Of a stretch of DNA of 64,000 nucleotides, positions 42,512-51,317 are shown one piece after another. Under the pieces are notes generated by a model. The model made no database searches and was not told the origin of the DNA. It saw only the letters and a list, made by a program, of their open reading frames with translations. Source of the DNA: Treponema sp. UBA1793 (GTDB taxonomy: Bacteria > Spirochaetota > Spirochaetia > Treponematales > Treponemataceae); the NCBI GenBank assembly GCA_002314445.1, contig DCFX01000020.1, positions 1-64,000 of the forward strand, read 5' to 3'. Position numbers and translations under genes: made by a program. How positions within the stretch are numbered: the first letter of the stretch is position 1; every line of letters starts with the position of its first letter.

Positions 42512-43309
42512 ATGCAATTTACCGTGCTGACCTTATTTCCTGACATTCTGCGCGCTTATTTTGAAAACTCAATCATGGCGAAAGCAGTTGAAAAGGGGAT
42601 TATTGCCTACGATCTGGTGAATATCAGGGATTTTGCCCGTGATAAACATCATACCTGTGATGACGGTCCATACGGCGGAGGAGCCGGGCAGCTTATGCTG
42701 GCGGAACCTCTCGGAGAAGCGCTTGACAGTGTAAAAGCTTACAAGAAACGCGTAATTTTTGTTACGCCGGGCGGCAGACCGTTTACACAAAAGAAAGCGC
42801 TTGAATTGAGCCGCGAAAGTGAACTCGTATTTATCTGCGGGCGGTACGAAGGTATTGACCAGCGGATAATAGATTCCTATGTTGACGACGAAATCTCCAT
42901 TGGCGATTACGTTATGTCGAGCGGCGAAGTTGCTGCAGAAGTGATTATTGACACAGTCTACAGGCTGATCGATGGTGTTATTTCTGCAGAATCTCTTGAA
43001 GAGGAAAGCTATTGCGGCGGACTTCTGGAATATCCGCAGTTTACACGACCGCAGATATACAGAGGCATGGAAGTGCCTGAAGTATTGCGTTCGGGCAATC
43101 ATGAAGAAATCCGGAAGTGGGAGCTGAGGAAGCGTCTTGAAAAAACGCTTGCAAACAGACCTGACATGGTAGCAGCCGCAAGAACAGCAGGACAGCTTAC
43201 TCCCGAAGCCGAAAAGATGATTGAGGAAATTACCGGGCAGTTTCTGCTGAAACATGCAGATAAAAGAAAGAGGCGGAAAGGTCTCAAAAGAGATGCCTCT
43301 GCTGTCTAA
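42512..43309 (+). CDS. trmD: tRNA (guanine-N1)-methyltransferase TrmD
   Basis: SPOUT-class enzyme of 265 residues that methylates G37 of tRNAs reading CNN codons. Conserved blocks: FTVLTLFPDILRAYFENSI, DDGPYGGGAGQLM, FICGRYEGIDQRI, and the trefoil-knot YVMSSGEVAAEVIID. The C-terminal domain ends in a basic tail (KRKRRKGLKRD), slightly longer than usual. It begins four bases after rimM and ends 12 bases before rplS. Confidence 0.96.
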   Translation: MQFTVLTLFPDILRAYFENSIMAKAVEKGIIAYDLVNIRDFARDKHHTCDDGPYGGGAGQLMLAEPLGEALDSVKAYKKRVIFVTPGGRPFTQKKALELSRESELVFICGRYEGIDQRIIDSYVDDEISIGDYVMSSGEVAAEVIIDTVYRLIDGVISAESLEEESYCGGLLEYPQFTRPQIYRGMEVPEVLRSGNHEEIRKWELRKRLEKTLANRPDMVAAARTAGQLTPEAEKMIEEITGQFLLKHADKRKRRKGLKRDASAV

Positions 43310-43321
43310 ATGGAGATTATT

Positions 43322-43801
43322 ATGGATATTATCAAGAGTATTGAAGAAAAACAGAGACGTGCAAGCGCTCAGGGCTTCAATGTCGGCGATACAGTAAAAG
43401 TGTTTTTCAAAATCGTCGAAGGCAAGAGTGAACGTATTCAGATTTATGAAGGCGTCGTTCTTTGCATAAGAGGAGCCGGTACACGTCAGACTTTTACGGT
43501 TCGGAAAACGTCTTACGGAGTCGGAGTTGAACGTGTATTCCCTGTTCATTCTCCCCGTATTACCAAAGTCGAGATTACTCGCCCTGGTAAAGTCAGACGT
43601 GCAAAGCTTTACTATCTGCGTGATGCAATCGGTAAAAATGCAAAAGTTAAGGCTCTTGTCGGTGGTAATGTTGCAGCTGAACTTGCAGCCCGCAACGCAC
43701 GTGCCGATGCTGCAGCAGCTGCTCAGGAAGCTGAAATCAAGAAGGAATTCAAAGAAGAGCATGCAGCTGAAGCTGTTGATGACAAAAAGAAGAAAAAGTA
43801 A
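43322..43801 (+). CDS. rplS: 50S ribosomal protein L19 with long acidic-basic tail
   Basis: L19 of 159 residues. The first 115 or so residues are standard (FNVGDTVKVFFKIVEGKSERIQ, YGVGVERVFPVHSP, RRAKLYYLRDAIGK). The remaining 40 form an extension rich in A, E and K, ending KKKKK, absent from most L19 proteins, which are about 115-120 residues. Start at the ATG at 43322 with GGAG six bases upstream; the ATG at 43310 overlaps that site. Confidence 0.95.
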   Translation: MDIIKSIEEKQRRASAQGFNVGDTVKVFFKIVEGKSERIQIYEGVVLCIRGAGTRQTFTVRKTSYGVGVERVFPVHSPRITKVEITRPGKVRRAKLYYLRDAIGKNAKVKALVGGNVAAELAARNARADAAAAAQEAEIKKEFKEEHAAEAVDDKKKKK

Positions 43802-43816
43802 ACTTTTTCCTGCGGC

Positions 43817-44998
43817 ATGAATACGACTCAGAACGTATACATACATAAAACTGCCCTCTCCGGTACAACTGTTTCACAAGTACTGAGGGAGGGTAGTTTC
43901 GTTTCTGTACATGTAATCTCACAGACTGGACCGCAGTCATATACAGTTTCGGCTGCAGGCGGCCGTTTTTCCGTAACATCACAGACACTTCTGGAAAAAG
44001 GATCATCATTTACTACTGTAGTTTCGTTCCGTGATGAAAAGATTATTCTTACGCCTCTGAACAGAGGAGGCATTCTCTCTGCGGATCTGCCGGTTGTACA
44101 GAATTTTTCCACACAGATAAATGCCGATGGGCTTATAGCCGATCCTCAGCTTGCCTCATATTTTATGTCGTTGGGACTTTCCCCTGATTCTGTTACACTT
44201 GCGCTTTTTTCTGAAATGAAGCAGCTTGGAATGAAGCTTGATCCTTCAATGCTCAACAGAGCAAGACGGACGGCTGAAAAATTTTCAGGAAAAGAAAAAG
44301 AAGCTGCGGAAGCGGCACTTATCCTGGAACAGAAGGGACTTCCTGCCGATGAAGATGCTGTAGGACAGATACTGGGTAGAGAAGGAAAAAATGGAGATAA
44401 GGAAGCCGGTAAACGGGATTGCAGCGGCAGAAAGCGCAACAGTGAACATAAAAAGATTATCCATACAGCAGACAACGCCGATTCATCGCTTATCAGTGAA
44501 ATTACAGATGAGGTGAGGCAGTTTTTTGGAGGCATATTTGCAGGTTCAATTCCCGGACCTGAATCCCGACAGGGATTGCTTACTTTATTCAATCACCGGG
44601 GTTTTAAGGATGACAAAGAGTCCGGTGGCAGCTGGGTTCAGATTCCTTTTGAAGTGTCTCTCGCAGGCGGAGCCTCTCACGGGAACGGTATGCTGAGATG
44701 TTTTTTTGATAATGGACGCAAAAAAAGTGGAAAATTTGCAGTAAAAATTGATTTTTACATGAAATCGTATTTTTTTGTGCTATATTATATAAATGGGGTG
44801 TGTAAAAAAATACGATTTTGTATAGATCCTTACGATGAAATACATAATGATCCAGAACTGAAGAATCAGTTTTATACGCTGCTTCAGAATATTTTTCATG
44901 GTGATACTCCTGTAGAAACGGAATGGGCAGATTCAGATATTTTGTCCGGTTTTTGTACAGAGCCAGAACCTGTTTCTGTTGTTCGGGGTAATGCATGA
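43817..44998 (+). CDS. FliK/YlqG-like protein, possible hook-length or export accessory
   Basis: Protein of 393 residues, no signal peptide or membrane helix. I call it FliK/YlqG-like from three things: its place between rplS and a stand-alone FlhB C-terminal domain (the position of YlqG before YlqH in Bacillus), an N-terminal region with low-complexity character, and a C-terminal globular part WVQIPFEVSLAGG...GMLRCFFDNG reminiscent of FliK C-terminal domains. The central stretch (about 150-230) is rich in K, E and G. Function in flagellar export is inferred; sequence similarity alone is weak. Confidence 0.5.
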   Translation: MNTTQNVYIHKTALSGTTVSQVLREGSFVSVHVISQTGPQSYTVSAAGGRFSVTSQTLLEKGSSFTTVVSFRDEKIILTPLNRGGILSADLPVVQNFSTQINADGLIADPQLASYFMSLGLSPDSVTLALFSEMKQLGMKLDPSMLNRARRTAEKFSGKEKEAAEAALILEQKGLPADEDAVGQILGREGKNGDKEAGKRDCSGRKRNSEHKKIIHTADNADSSLISEITDEVRQFFGGIFAGSIPGPESRQGLLTLFNHRGFKDDKESGGSWVQIPFEVSLAGGASHGNGMLRCFFDNGRKKSGKFAVKIDFYMKSYFFVLYYINGVCKKIRFCIDPYDEIHNDPELKNQFYTLLQNIFHGDTPVETEWADSDILSGFCTEPEPVSVVRGNA

Positions 44999-45264
44999 AT
45001 ACGGCGGGGGAAAAAGCTGTAGCCCTTAAGTATCCGGAAGGTGCGCCTGCACCGTTTATTACGGCAGTTGCAAGAGGTTTACAGGCAGAAAGACTTATTG
45101 AAATTGCGGAAAAAAACTCAATTCCTGTAGTAAAGAATACATCTGTAACAGCTATTCTTTCGTTACAGGAAATTGGTTCATTTGTACCGGAAGAGACGTG
45201 GACTATATTGTCAGGGATTTTTGCTTTTATATTGAAGGCAGAAGGGAGACAAAAGAATGAATAA
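44995..45264 (+). CDS. Stand-alone FlhB C-terminal domain (FlhX/YlqH-like)
   Basis: Protein of 89 residues equal to the cytoplasmic autocleavage domain of the flagellar export switch FlhB. It reads AVALKYPEGAPAPFITAVARG, then ERLIEIAEKNSIPVVKN and LSLQEIGSFVPEETW; the normal NPTH cleavage site is not included. Such FlhX-type proteins can replace the C-terminal fragment of FlhB after cleavage. The ATG overlaps the preceding gene stop, so the two are co-translated. It fits a spirochaete with periplasmic flagella. Confidence 0.85.
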   Translation: MNTAGEKAVALKYPEGAPAPFITAVARGLQAERLIEIAEKNSIPVVKNTSVTAILSLQEIGSFVPEETWTILSGIFAFILKAEGRQKNE

Positions 45265-45586
45265 TTTTACAAAAATAAAAAGTAGTGAAGTCAAAGAAGG
45301 AATGCGTTTTTCTGCTCCAGTTTTTTTTGATGATGGAAAAAACATGTTTCTGGCAGAAGGTAAAGCTGCAAAAACCTATCACATTACAGCCCTCAAGCGC
45401 TGGTCTATTCCTTATCTCCTGACATATGGTCATCTGCTTTCTGAACCGGAAAAAGGTTCCGGAGGGGAGGGGCTGCCTGTTGATGAACTTGAACTTGCAG
45501 ACGATCTTGAACCGCTTTCGGATGACGGAGACTCTGAAAATGATGTGCCCCTTCAGTTTCTGGGCGGAAAAATAAATATTGCGTAA
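45257..45586 (+). CDS. Small conserved-looking protein of unknown function
   Basis: Protein of 109 residues, soluble. The first 55 residues (SSEVKEGMRFSAPVFFDDG, AKTYHITALKRWSIPYLLTYG) resemble the short N-terminal DUF3391-like module that precedes HD-GYP domains, but no HD-GYP follows. The rest is a strongly acidic tail (ELADDLEPLSDDGDSEND) and a short hydrophobic end. It overlaps the FlhX-like gene by eight bases. Role unknown. Confidence 0.55.
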   Translation: MNNFTKIKSSEVKEGMRFSAPVFFDDGKNMFLAEGKAAKTYHITALKRWSIPYLLTYGHLLSEPEKGSGGEGLPVDELELADDLEPLSDDGDSENDVPLQFLGGKINIA

Positions 45587-45592
45587 TATGCA

Positions 45593-45961
45593 GTGAAAGA
45601 TACAAGAAAAATCACAGGACAGTATGGCGAAGACCGTGCGGCAGATTATCTAAAAGCGCACGGTTTTTCAATTTTAACGCGTAACTGGCGGACAAAAACC
45701 GGTGAAATCGATATAATAGCATTCATAAAAGATACGCTTGTATTCGTCGAAGTAAAAACCCTGCCGCATGGGACTCCGGAAATACTTGCGCATGTCCTTG
45801 ACAGCAGGAAGCAAAAAAGAATTATCGAAACGTCTAAACGTTTTCTTTCAATCAATCGACAATATAGTAAGAACTATATTCGATATGATGTGATTGTAGT
45901 TGATATGCCGGGAATGCCGACAGTGTATCACATCGAAAACGCTTTTTCGGAGTTTTTATGA
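45593..45961 (+). CDS. UPF0102 family YraN-like nuclease-fold protein
   Basis: Protein of 122 residues with the restriction-endonuclease-like fold of YraN: GEDRAADYLKAHGFSILTRNW, then the metal-site motifs GEIDIIAF and VFVEVKT. Function is not established; it often sits near rnhB, rplS and trmD as here. The start is probably the GTG at 45593 with no ribosome site; the ATG at 45588 is out of frame. It begins seven bases after the preceding stop. Confidence 0.88.
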   Translation: MKDTRKITGQYGEDRAADYLKAHGFSILTRNWRTKTGEIDIIAFIKDTLVFVEVKTLPHGTPEILAHVLDSRKQKRIIETSKRFLSINRQYSKNYIRYDVIVVDMPGMPTVYHIENAFSEFL

Positions 45962-46152
45962 TTTCTGGTGTAAAGACAACAACGCTTGTTCTTGAGAAAA
46001 AAAAGGAAGAAAAACTTCCGGCACGAGTACTTGAACTGCGCAAAAAAATTCATGATGAGGAATATATTGATAATGCTATACAACGTATTGCTCAGGTTAT
46101 AAGCAGAAAGCTTATAGAAGATCCTGATGATGATACGTTGTTCAGGGATTGA
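45958..46152 (+). CDS. Small protein, possible FlgM-like anti-sigma factor
   Basis: Protein of 64 residues that overlaps yraN by four bases. Its C-terminal part, RVLELRKKIHDEEYIDNAIQ followed by RIAQVISRKLIED, has the V-x-x-L-R/K-x-x-I-x-x-x-x-Y pattern and the final helix of FlgM, the sigma-28 inhibitor that is exported through the flagellum. The N-terminus is short and basic. The neighbouring FlhB-like and FliK-like genes support the idea, but the match is short and could be chance. Confidence 0.35.
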   Translation: MISGVKTTTLVLEKKKEEKLPARVLELRKKIHDEEYIDNAIQRIAQVISRKLIEDPDDDTLFRD

Positions 46153-46200
46153 AAAAACTTTCGTTCTTTCCCTGCAGATTTTATTTAAGAGGTGAAGAGC

Positions 46201-46686
46201 ATGGGAAGAAATAACAGGCACAGCCACAGCAGACACAATTGGAATAATCAGAATGGTCAGAATCGAAGTCAGGTAAACAACACTAAAGAGCCAAAGGTAC
46301 ATGTATCTGTATTTCAACGGACAATTCATGAAAATCCAGAGGAGCAGCAGAAGAGAAATGCTGCAATCCGTGAATTGAAGACAAGGGAAGTGATTTGTCC
46401 GATTTGCGGCAAACCCATAGAGGATATTACAAGCGCAATTGCCGACAGGACAACAGGAAAGCCAGCTCATTTTGACTGCATCCTGCAGCAGTTGGGCAAA
46501 TCTGAATCACTTGGTGATAACGACAAGATTACGTATATCGGGCAAGGGCGCTTTGCCGTGCTTCATTTTGACAATCCGCGTGATTTGAAAACGTTCAGGA
46601 TTGTTAAAACAATTGAATGGGAATCACGCGATACAAAAATCGAGTGGCGCGACGAAATGAGCGGTCTATTCAGTCAGGTATTGTAA
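46201..46686 (+). CDS. Zinc-ribbon-containing protein of unknown function
   Basis: Protein of 161 residues. The N-terminus is rich in N, H, Q and R (NNRHSHSRHNWNNQNGQN), a flexible and probably nucleic-acid-binding tail. The central motif CPICGKPIEDI with H and C 21 and 24 residues later (AHFDC) suggests a treble-clef or zinc-ribbon site. The C-terminal half is alpha/beta with FAVLHFDNPRDLKTFRIVK. I do not recognise the family. Start at 46201 with AGAGG eight bases upstream. Confidence 0.6.
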   Translation: MGRNNRHSHSRHNWNNQNGQNRSQVNNTKEPKVHVSVFQRTIHENPEEQQKRNAAIRELKTREVICPICGKPIEDITSAIADRTTGKPAHFDCILQQLGKSESLGDNDKITYIGQGRFAVLHFDNPRDLKTFRIVKTIEWESRDTKIEWRDEMSGLFSQVL

Positions 46687-46720
46687 AAAAAAGAAATTTT
46701 CTATATCATATATGACACTT

Positions 46721-46805
46721 GCCAGGATGGTGGAATGGTAGACACAAGGGACTTAAAATCCCTCGACGGTTAAACGTCGTGCCGGTTCGATCCCGGTTCC
46801 TGGTA
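46721..46805 (+). tRNA. tRNA-Leu (UAA)
   Basis: 85 bases with class II structure. Acceptor arms GCCAGGA (46721-46727) and TCCTGGT (46798-46804) pair with a G-U first pair; the anticodon loop CTTAAAA gives UAA; the long variable arm CGACG-GTTAAA-CGTCG is diagnostic for Leu; the T arm has GGTTCGATC. CCA is not encoded. Confidence 0.95.
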
Positions 46806-46879
46806 TGTATGTAAAAGGGGCTGCTTTAGTAAGGCGGTCATTTTTTACCAAAATTTATAAACTACAAGATAAGCGTGCT

Positions 46880-47737
46880 ATGTTTTCCGATACACATTTT
46901 CATTTTAGTATGGTACAGGAGCGGACATGTTCCGACTGTGCGGATATTCTTTCTCAGATGGCTCAGCGTGATTGTTTTTTTGCGATGGATATAGGAACGG
47001 CATGTGATGACCTTCCTGTAAGAAAGGCCGCCGTACAGAAAGCTATAGAAGGTGTTGTCCCGGCACTCCGTCCATCCGTCCAACGTATGATTCATTATAC
47101 GGCAGGCATCTGGCCTGACGTGAACGCAATACGGGAAAGAATGCAGCAAATTGATATTCTTAAACAGCAGATTGCACAGTCGGATGGAATAACGGCTGTC
47201 GGTGAATGCGGCCTTGATCATCACTGGAATCCGTCAGGAGAAGACGGCAGGTGTGAAGATGATTTTGATGCCGGTTTGTATGACGCGGAAAAGGAACTTT
47301 TTGAAATGCAGCTTCTCCTTGCAAAGAATCTGAATCTCCCCGTCGTCGTACACAGCAGGGATGCTTTTTCCGATACGCTTGAATGCATAAAAAAGACAGG
47401 ATACGATACAGGAATTATTCACTGCTATTCATACGGGCTTGAGGAAGTAAAACCCTTTCTCGACCGGGGCTGGTACATCAGTTTCAGCGGTTCAGTGACA
47501 TATACAAAACGGAGCAGAATGGACGATATGCGCGCCCTTCTGCAGTATGTACCGGAAGACCGCATTTTATGCGAAACTGATGCACCATACCTGGCGCCGG
47601 TACCCATGAGGGGGCAGCCGGATACACCGCTTTTTGTCGAGCATACGTACAAGTTTGTTGCTGATGCGCGCGGAGAGCGTGTGGAACAGCTGTGCAGCAT
47701 TGTTGATAACAATTGCAGAAAATTGTTCAAGCTGTAG
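46880..47737 (+). CDS. TatD-family metal-dependent hydrolase
   Basis: Amidohydrolase-fold deoxyribonuclease-like protein of 285 residues. The N-terminal MFSDTHFHF gives the first metal ligands, AVGECGLDHHW the next, then VVHSRDAF, GIIHCYSYG and ETDAPYLAP, all in TatD order. I start at the ATG at 46880 directly before the HxH motif; a longer frame runs into the tRNA. No ribosome site; GATAAG six bases before the ATG is a weak -10 candidate with TTACCA 17 bases upstream. Confidence 0.88.
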   Translation: MFSDTHFHFSMVQERTCSDCADILSQMAQRDCFFAMDIGTACDDLPVRKAAVQKAIEGVVPALRPSVQRMIHYTAGIWPDVNAIRERMQQIDILKQQIAQSDGITAVGECGLDHHWNPSGEDGRCEDDFDAGLYDAEKELFEMQLLLAKNLNLPVVVHSRDAFSDTLECIKKTGYDTGIIHCYSYGLEEVKPFLDRGWYISFSGSVTYTKRSRMDDMRALLQYVPEDRILCETDAPYLAPVPMRGQPDTPLFVEHTYKFVADARGERVEQLCSIVDNNCRKLFKL

Positions 47738-47761
47738 TTTTTTTATATTTATTTCAGAATT

Positions 47762-47799
47762 AAAAAAAACGCAGAAAGACTTTTTCTGCGTTTTTTTTG
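47762..47799. terminator. Bidirectional intrinsic terminator
   Basis: AAAACGCAGAAA and TTTCTGCGTTTT form a stem around GACTTT, with a long A-run before and T-run after. It separates tatD from the convergent pgi gene and can serve both. Confidence 0.9.
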
Positions 47800-47857
47800 T
47801 CAGAGACTGTGTTGTATTACAGTATGACTATTTATACAGATTGATACAAAAATACGG

Positions 47858-49447
47858 CTATTTTATAAGCAGTTCCGCATATGCCTTTAATGCACCTTCC
47901 ATTTTTCCTGAAAGTACTGTTTTTGCCAGTGTCTTTCCAAGCTGGACGCCTTCCTGGTCAAAACTGTTGACATTCCACATAAATCCCTGGAACATGACTT
48001 TATTTTCGTAGTGGGAGAGCAGCGCGCCGAGCGATTCAGGTGTAACCTGCTTTCCGTAGATGATGCTGGATGGACGTTCGCCTGCGAAGAACTTATTCGA
48101 GTTTTCATCATCCTTACCGCATGCAAATGCAACAATCTGCGCTGCAACGTTCGCACATAATTTTGTCTGGCTTGTTGACCCCTGAATCGTCACGTCTTTT
48201 CCTGTCTGATTCTGCTGGAATGCAATGAATTGCAGAGGAATTATGTTTGTTCCCTGATGCAGCAGCTGATAGAATGAATGCTGTCCGTTTGTGCCCGGTT
48301 CGCCGAAAATGACGGGGCCGGTAACGTATGTAATTTTTTTGCCGAATCTGTTTATGCTTTTTCCGTTTGATTCCATGTCAAGCTGCTGGAGATGAGCAGG
48401 GAAACGTGAAAGAGCCTGTGAATAAGGCAGAACGGCAGTCGAAGGATATCCCTGAACGTTGCGTTCATATACGCCGATAAGTGCATCCATGAGTGCAGCG
48501 TTTTTTGTAATATCGGTTTCTGTTGCGAGCTTGTCTTCAGCTGCCGCACCTTTGAGAAAACTGGCGAATACGTCAGATCCGAATGCAAGACTGAGGATTG
48601 CACCGCCGACGGCACTTGTCGAAGAATAGCGTCCGCCTATAAAGTCGTCCATAAAGAATGCAGCCAGATAGTCAGGACTGCTCGCAAGCGGGCTTGTTTC
48701 ACTTGTAACAGCAATCATGTGCTTTGCCGGATCAAGACCTGCTTTTGTGAGAAAATTCTTTACGAAAGATTCGTTTGTAAGTGTTTCAAGTGTTGTGCCG
48801 CTTTTTGAAACAAGAATAAAGATTGTTTTTGCAATATCTATCGAAGTAAGGACAGTTGCTCCGTCATCCGGATCAACGTTGGAGATAAAATGTGCTTCCA
48901 TCTTGAATGTATTATTTGCTTTAGCCCAGTTTTCCAGCGCAAGATACATGGCGCGCGGTCCCAGATCGCTGCCGCCTATGCCAATCTGGCAGACGGTTGT
49001 ATATTTTTCACCTTTTTCGTTGACGATCTTTCCCGTATGCACTTTATCTGCAAAATCTGCTATCGCTTTCTGCTGCTTACTGTAGAAGTCCCGTTTGTTT
49101 ACTCCCTCAACGATGACATCATTTCCGAGCTGGCCGCGCGTAAGATGATGGAGAACCATGCGGTTTTCACCGAGGTTTACGATTTCACCGTTGTACACTG
49201 CTGCAAATTTTTCAAGAAGCTGATCTTCCTTAGCGAGAGATTTTAATATAGTAAGGACCTGTTTGTTTATCTGCTTTGCAGCATAATTATAGGTAAGGCC
49301 GCTGCTCATCGGAATGGAAAATTCCGCAACCCGTTTTCCGCCGGCAGCGCCGCTTAATGCTTTCGCTACAGAAACAGCATCTTTGAGCGCTTGCAGTTTT
49401 TTGTAGCTTTCAAGTTTGTTAAGATTATCCCATGATATGGATTTCAT
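47858..49447 (-). CDS. pgi: Glucose-6-phosphate isomerase
   Basis: Glycolytic isomerase of 529 residues, interconverting glucose 6-phosphate and fructose 6-phosphate. Landmarks: IGIGGSDLGPRAMYLAL, the phosphate-binding VSKSGTTLETLTN, SVGG-type TSAVGGAILSLAFG, the signature FGEPGTNGQHSFYQLLHQG with catalytic His, and a C-terminal catalytic Lys region (FDQEGVQLGK). GAGG lies six bases before the ATG. Convergent with tatD, divergent from lysS. Confidence 0.96.
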   Translation of the reverse strand: MKSISWDNLNKLESYKKLQALKDAVSVAKALSGAAGGKRVAEFSIPMSSGLTYNYAAKQINKQVLTILKSLAKEDQLLEKFAAVYNGEIVNLGENRMVLHHLTRGQLGNDVIVEGVNKRDFYSKQQKAIADFADKVHTGKIVNEKGEKYTTVCQIGIGGSDLGPRAMYLALENWAKANNTFKMEAHFISNVDPDDGATVLTSIDIAKTIFILVSKSGTTLETLTNESFVKNFLTKAGLDPAKHMIAVTSETSPLASSPDYLAAFFMDDFIGGRYSSTSAVGGAILSLAFGSDVFASFLKGAAAEDKLATETDITKNAALMDALIGVYERNVQGYPSTAVLPYSQALSRFPAHLQQLDMESNGKSINRFGKKITYVTGPVIFGEPGTNGQHSFYQLLHQGTNIIPLQFIAFQQNQTGKDVTIQGSTSQTKLCANVAAQIVAFACGKDDENSNKFFAGERPSSIIYGKQVTPESLGALLSHYENKVMFQGFMWNVNSFDQEGVQLGKTLAKTVLSGKMEGALKAYAELLIK

Positions 49448-49521
49448 ACATGCCTCGATAGAATTTTAAAGGAGATAAAATGACTATATCAGAAAATTAT
49501 GAAAATGAAAATAGCGTGTCA

Positions 49522-49550
49522 TTGCTTATTTCTTTTGCCTACTATATAAT
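49522..49550 (+). promoter_or_regulatory. lysS promoter, predicted leaderless or nearly so
   Basis: TTGCTT (49522-49527), 17 bases, perfect TATAAT (49545-49550). The ATG at 49559 is eight bases further and no Shine-Dalgarno is present, so transcription probably starts at or within two bases of the start codon. Confidence 0.6.
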
Positions 49551-49558
49551 GATCCATT

Positions 49559-51157
49559 ATGAATAATGAAAAAAATCCGCTGCTCTGCCACTGGGCCGAC
49601 CAGATGGCAGATAAAATCATCTCCCAGAAAGGAGACCGTGATTTGTACACCTGTGCTTCAGGCATTACGCCTTCGGGTACTGTCCATATTGGAAACTTCC
49701 GCGAGATCATCACGGTAGACCTTGTTGTACGTGCACTCCGCGAGCGCGGTAAAAACGTACGGTTTATTTATTCATGGGATGATTACGATGTTTTCCGCAA
49801 AGTTCCTGCCAACATGCCCAATCCTGAAATTCTGAAAGATTATCTGCGCTTCCCGATTACCATGGTGCCTGATACAACCGGCCGCAATGAAAATTATGCG
49901 CGTCACCATGAAGTTGACATTGAGCAGGAACTGCCGCACGTCGGAATCCATCCTGAATTTTTATATCAGGCTTCACGTTACCGGGCTAACCGTTACACTG
50001 AAGGCATGAAAAAGGCTATGCAGAACCGTGAGCTCATTAAGGAGTGTCTTAACGAGTACCGCGATGACGAACACAAGATGAAGAAAGAAGATGAATACTG
50101 GCCGGTTTCAGTTTTCTGTTCAAGGTGCAACAAAGATACAACTGAAATAACCGGTTACGACGGTGAGTACGGAATTACATATAAATGTGAATGCGGGAAT
50201 GTTGAAACTGGTGATCTTCGCACATTTAAAGGATTTAAACTCGGCTGGCGTGTCGACTGGCCAATGAGATGGAATGAAGAGAAAGTTGTATTTGAGCCGG
50301 GCGGAAAGGATCACGTAAGTCCGGGCGGATCATATGATACCGCAAAACTCGTTTCAAAAAGAGTATTCGGCTGGGATGCACCTATTACCATGAAATACGA
50401 TTTTGTCGGACTCAAGGGGCTTCCCGGAAAGATGTCGTCGTCAAAAGGGAAGGTCATTGCGCTTCCTGACGCGCTCAAAGTGTATCAGCCGGAACTTCTC
50501 CGTTATATTTTTGCAGTAAATAAAGTGGACCACGAATTTGCAATCAGTTTTGATCTGGACGTCATTACTATGTATGAAGCGTATGACCGGACAGAGCGCA
50601 TTGCATGGGAACTTGAGAAAGCAAAGAACGAAGATATTTTCAATCATGAAAAACGTGTATACATCCTTTCTCAGATTGAACCGGAAATGCCTGGTGCGAT
50701 GCCCTATCAGGTTGGTTTCCGCATGCTTACGACACTTCTCCAGACTTATTCAGGAAATATCGATGCAGTCATAGAATCGCTGGGAGACGTAAAACCTGAA
50801 CAGGTGGCCTGCCTCCGCCGCCGCTGCGAATGTGCCTGGTACTGGGTTACTGAATGCGCTCCTGAAGATTTTAAATTTGCGCTTTGCCTTGACGGGAAAA
50901 AAGCCGAGCTTACGGATATCGAGCTGCAGGCTGTTACACAAATACGCGATACGGTGCTTCCTGTGATGGATGATGTTGACGAAAAGGAACTGGGGCAAAA
51001 GGTATATGATGTTGCAACGGGACTTGGAATAGCTCCCAAACAACTGTTTGAAACAATGTACCACGTTCTTGTCAATAAGGATCAGGGGCCTCGTCTTGCA
51101 AGTTTTATGAAAATTATCGGAAAAGAAAAGCTTGAATTGATTTTTAAAAAATATTAA
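49559..51157 (+). CDS. lysS: Lysyl-tRNA synthetase, class I
   Basis: Class I (archaeal-type) LysRS of 532 residues, as found in spirochaetes, alpha-proteobacteria and archaea. The Rossmann-fold signatures HIGN (43-46) and KMSSSKG (about residue 290) are present, with a zinc-binding insert CSRCNKD...CECG near 190-215. The C-terminal half is the alpha-helical anticodon-binding domain. There is no class II LysRS in the window. The gene has no Shine-Dalgarno and a promoter right before its ATG. Confidence 0.96.
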   Translation: MNNEKNPLLCHWADQMADKIISQKGDRDLYTCASGITPSGTVHIGNFREIITVDLVVRALRERGKNVRFIYSWDDYDVFRKVPANMPNPEILKDYLRFPITMVPDTTGRNENYARHHEVDIEQELPHVGIHPEFLYQASRYRANRYTEGMKKAMQNRELIKECLNEYRDDEHKMKKEDEYWPVSVFCSRCNKDTTEITGYDGEYGITYKCECGNVETGDLRTFKGFKLGWRVDWPMRWNEEKVVFEPGGKDHVSPGGSYDTAKLVSKRVFGWDAPITMKYDFVGLKGLPGKMSSSKGKVIALPDALKVYQPELLRYIFAVNKVDHEFAISFDLDVITMYEAYDRTERIAWELEKAKNEDIFNHEKRVYILSQIEPEMPGAMPYQVGFRMLTTLLQTYSGNIDAVIESLGDVKPEQVACLRRRCECAWYWVTECAPEDFKFALCLDGKKAELTDIELQAVTQIRDTVLPVMDDVDEKELGQKVYDVATGLGIAPKQLFETMYHVLVNKDQGPRLASFMKIIGKEKLELIFKKY

Positions 51158-51200
51158 ATCTTAGATACTTTTCAGACAGAATATAATAATGAAAAAACAA

Positions 51201-51228
51201 CTGTTATAAAAAGACTGTTTTATAACAG
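51201..51228. terminator. AT-rich hairpin after lysS
   Basis: CTGTTATAAAA (51201-51211) and TTTTATAACAG (51218-51228) form a perfect 11-bp stem with a six-base loop. The stem is AT-rich and no immediate T-run follows, though T-rich sequence comes at 51242-51249. Possibly a weak terminator for lysS or an operator for the chemoreceptor gene. Confidence 0.4.
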
Positions 51229-51317
51229 CTGTTTATATGTATTTTTTTCAAACATATGCTAAAATGAGTGTGCTGAAATCTATACAGAGTGATGAAATAC
51301 TGGTGTAAGGAAACAAT

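Noticed and set aside
42569..43846. 425-residue minus-strand reading frame opposite trmD and rplS
   Set aside because: Two well-recognised genes lie on the plus strand; the minus frame shows no motif and unnatural F, C and N content.
51201..51228. Firm intrinsic terminator for lysS
   Set aside because: The stem is almost entirely A-T and lacks a T-run right after it, so I list it only as a weak candidate.
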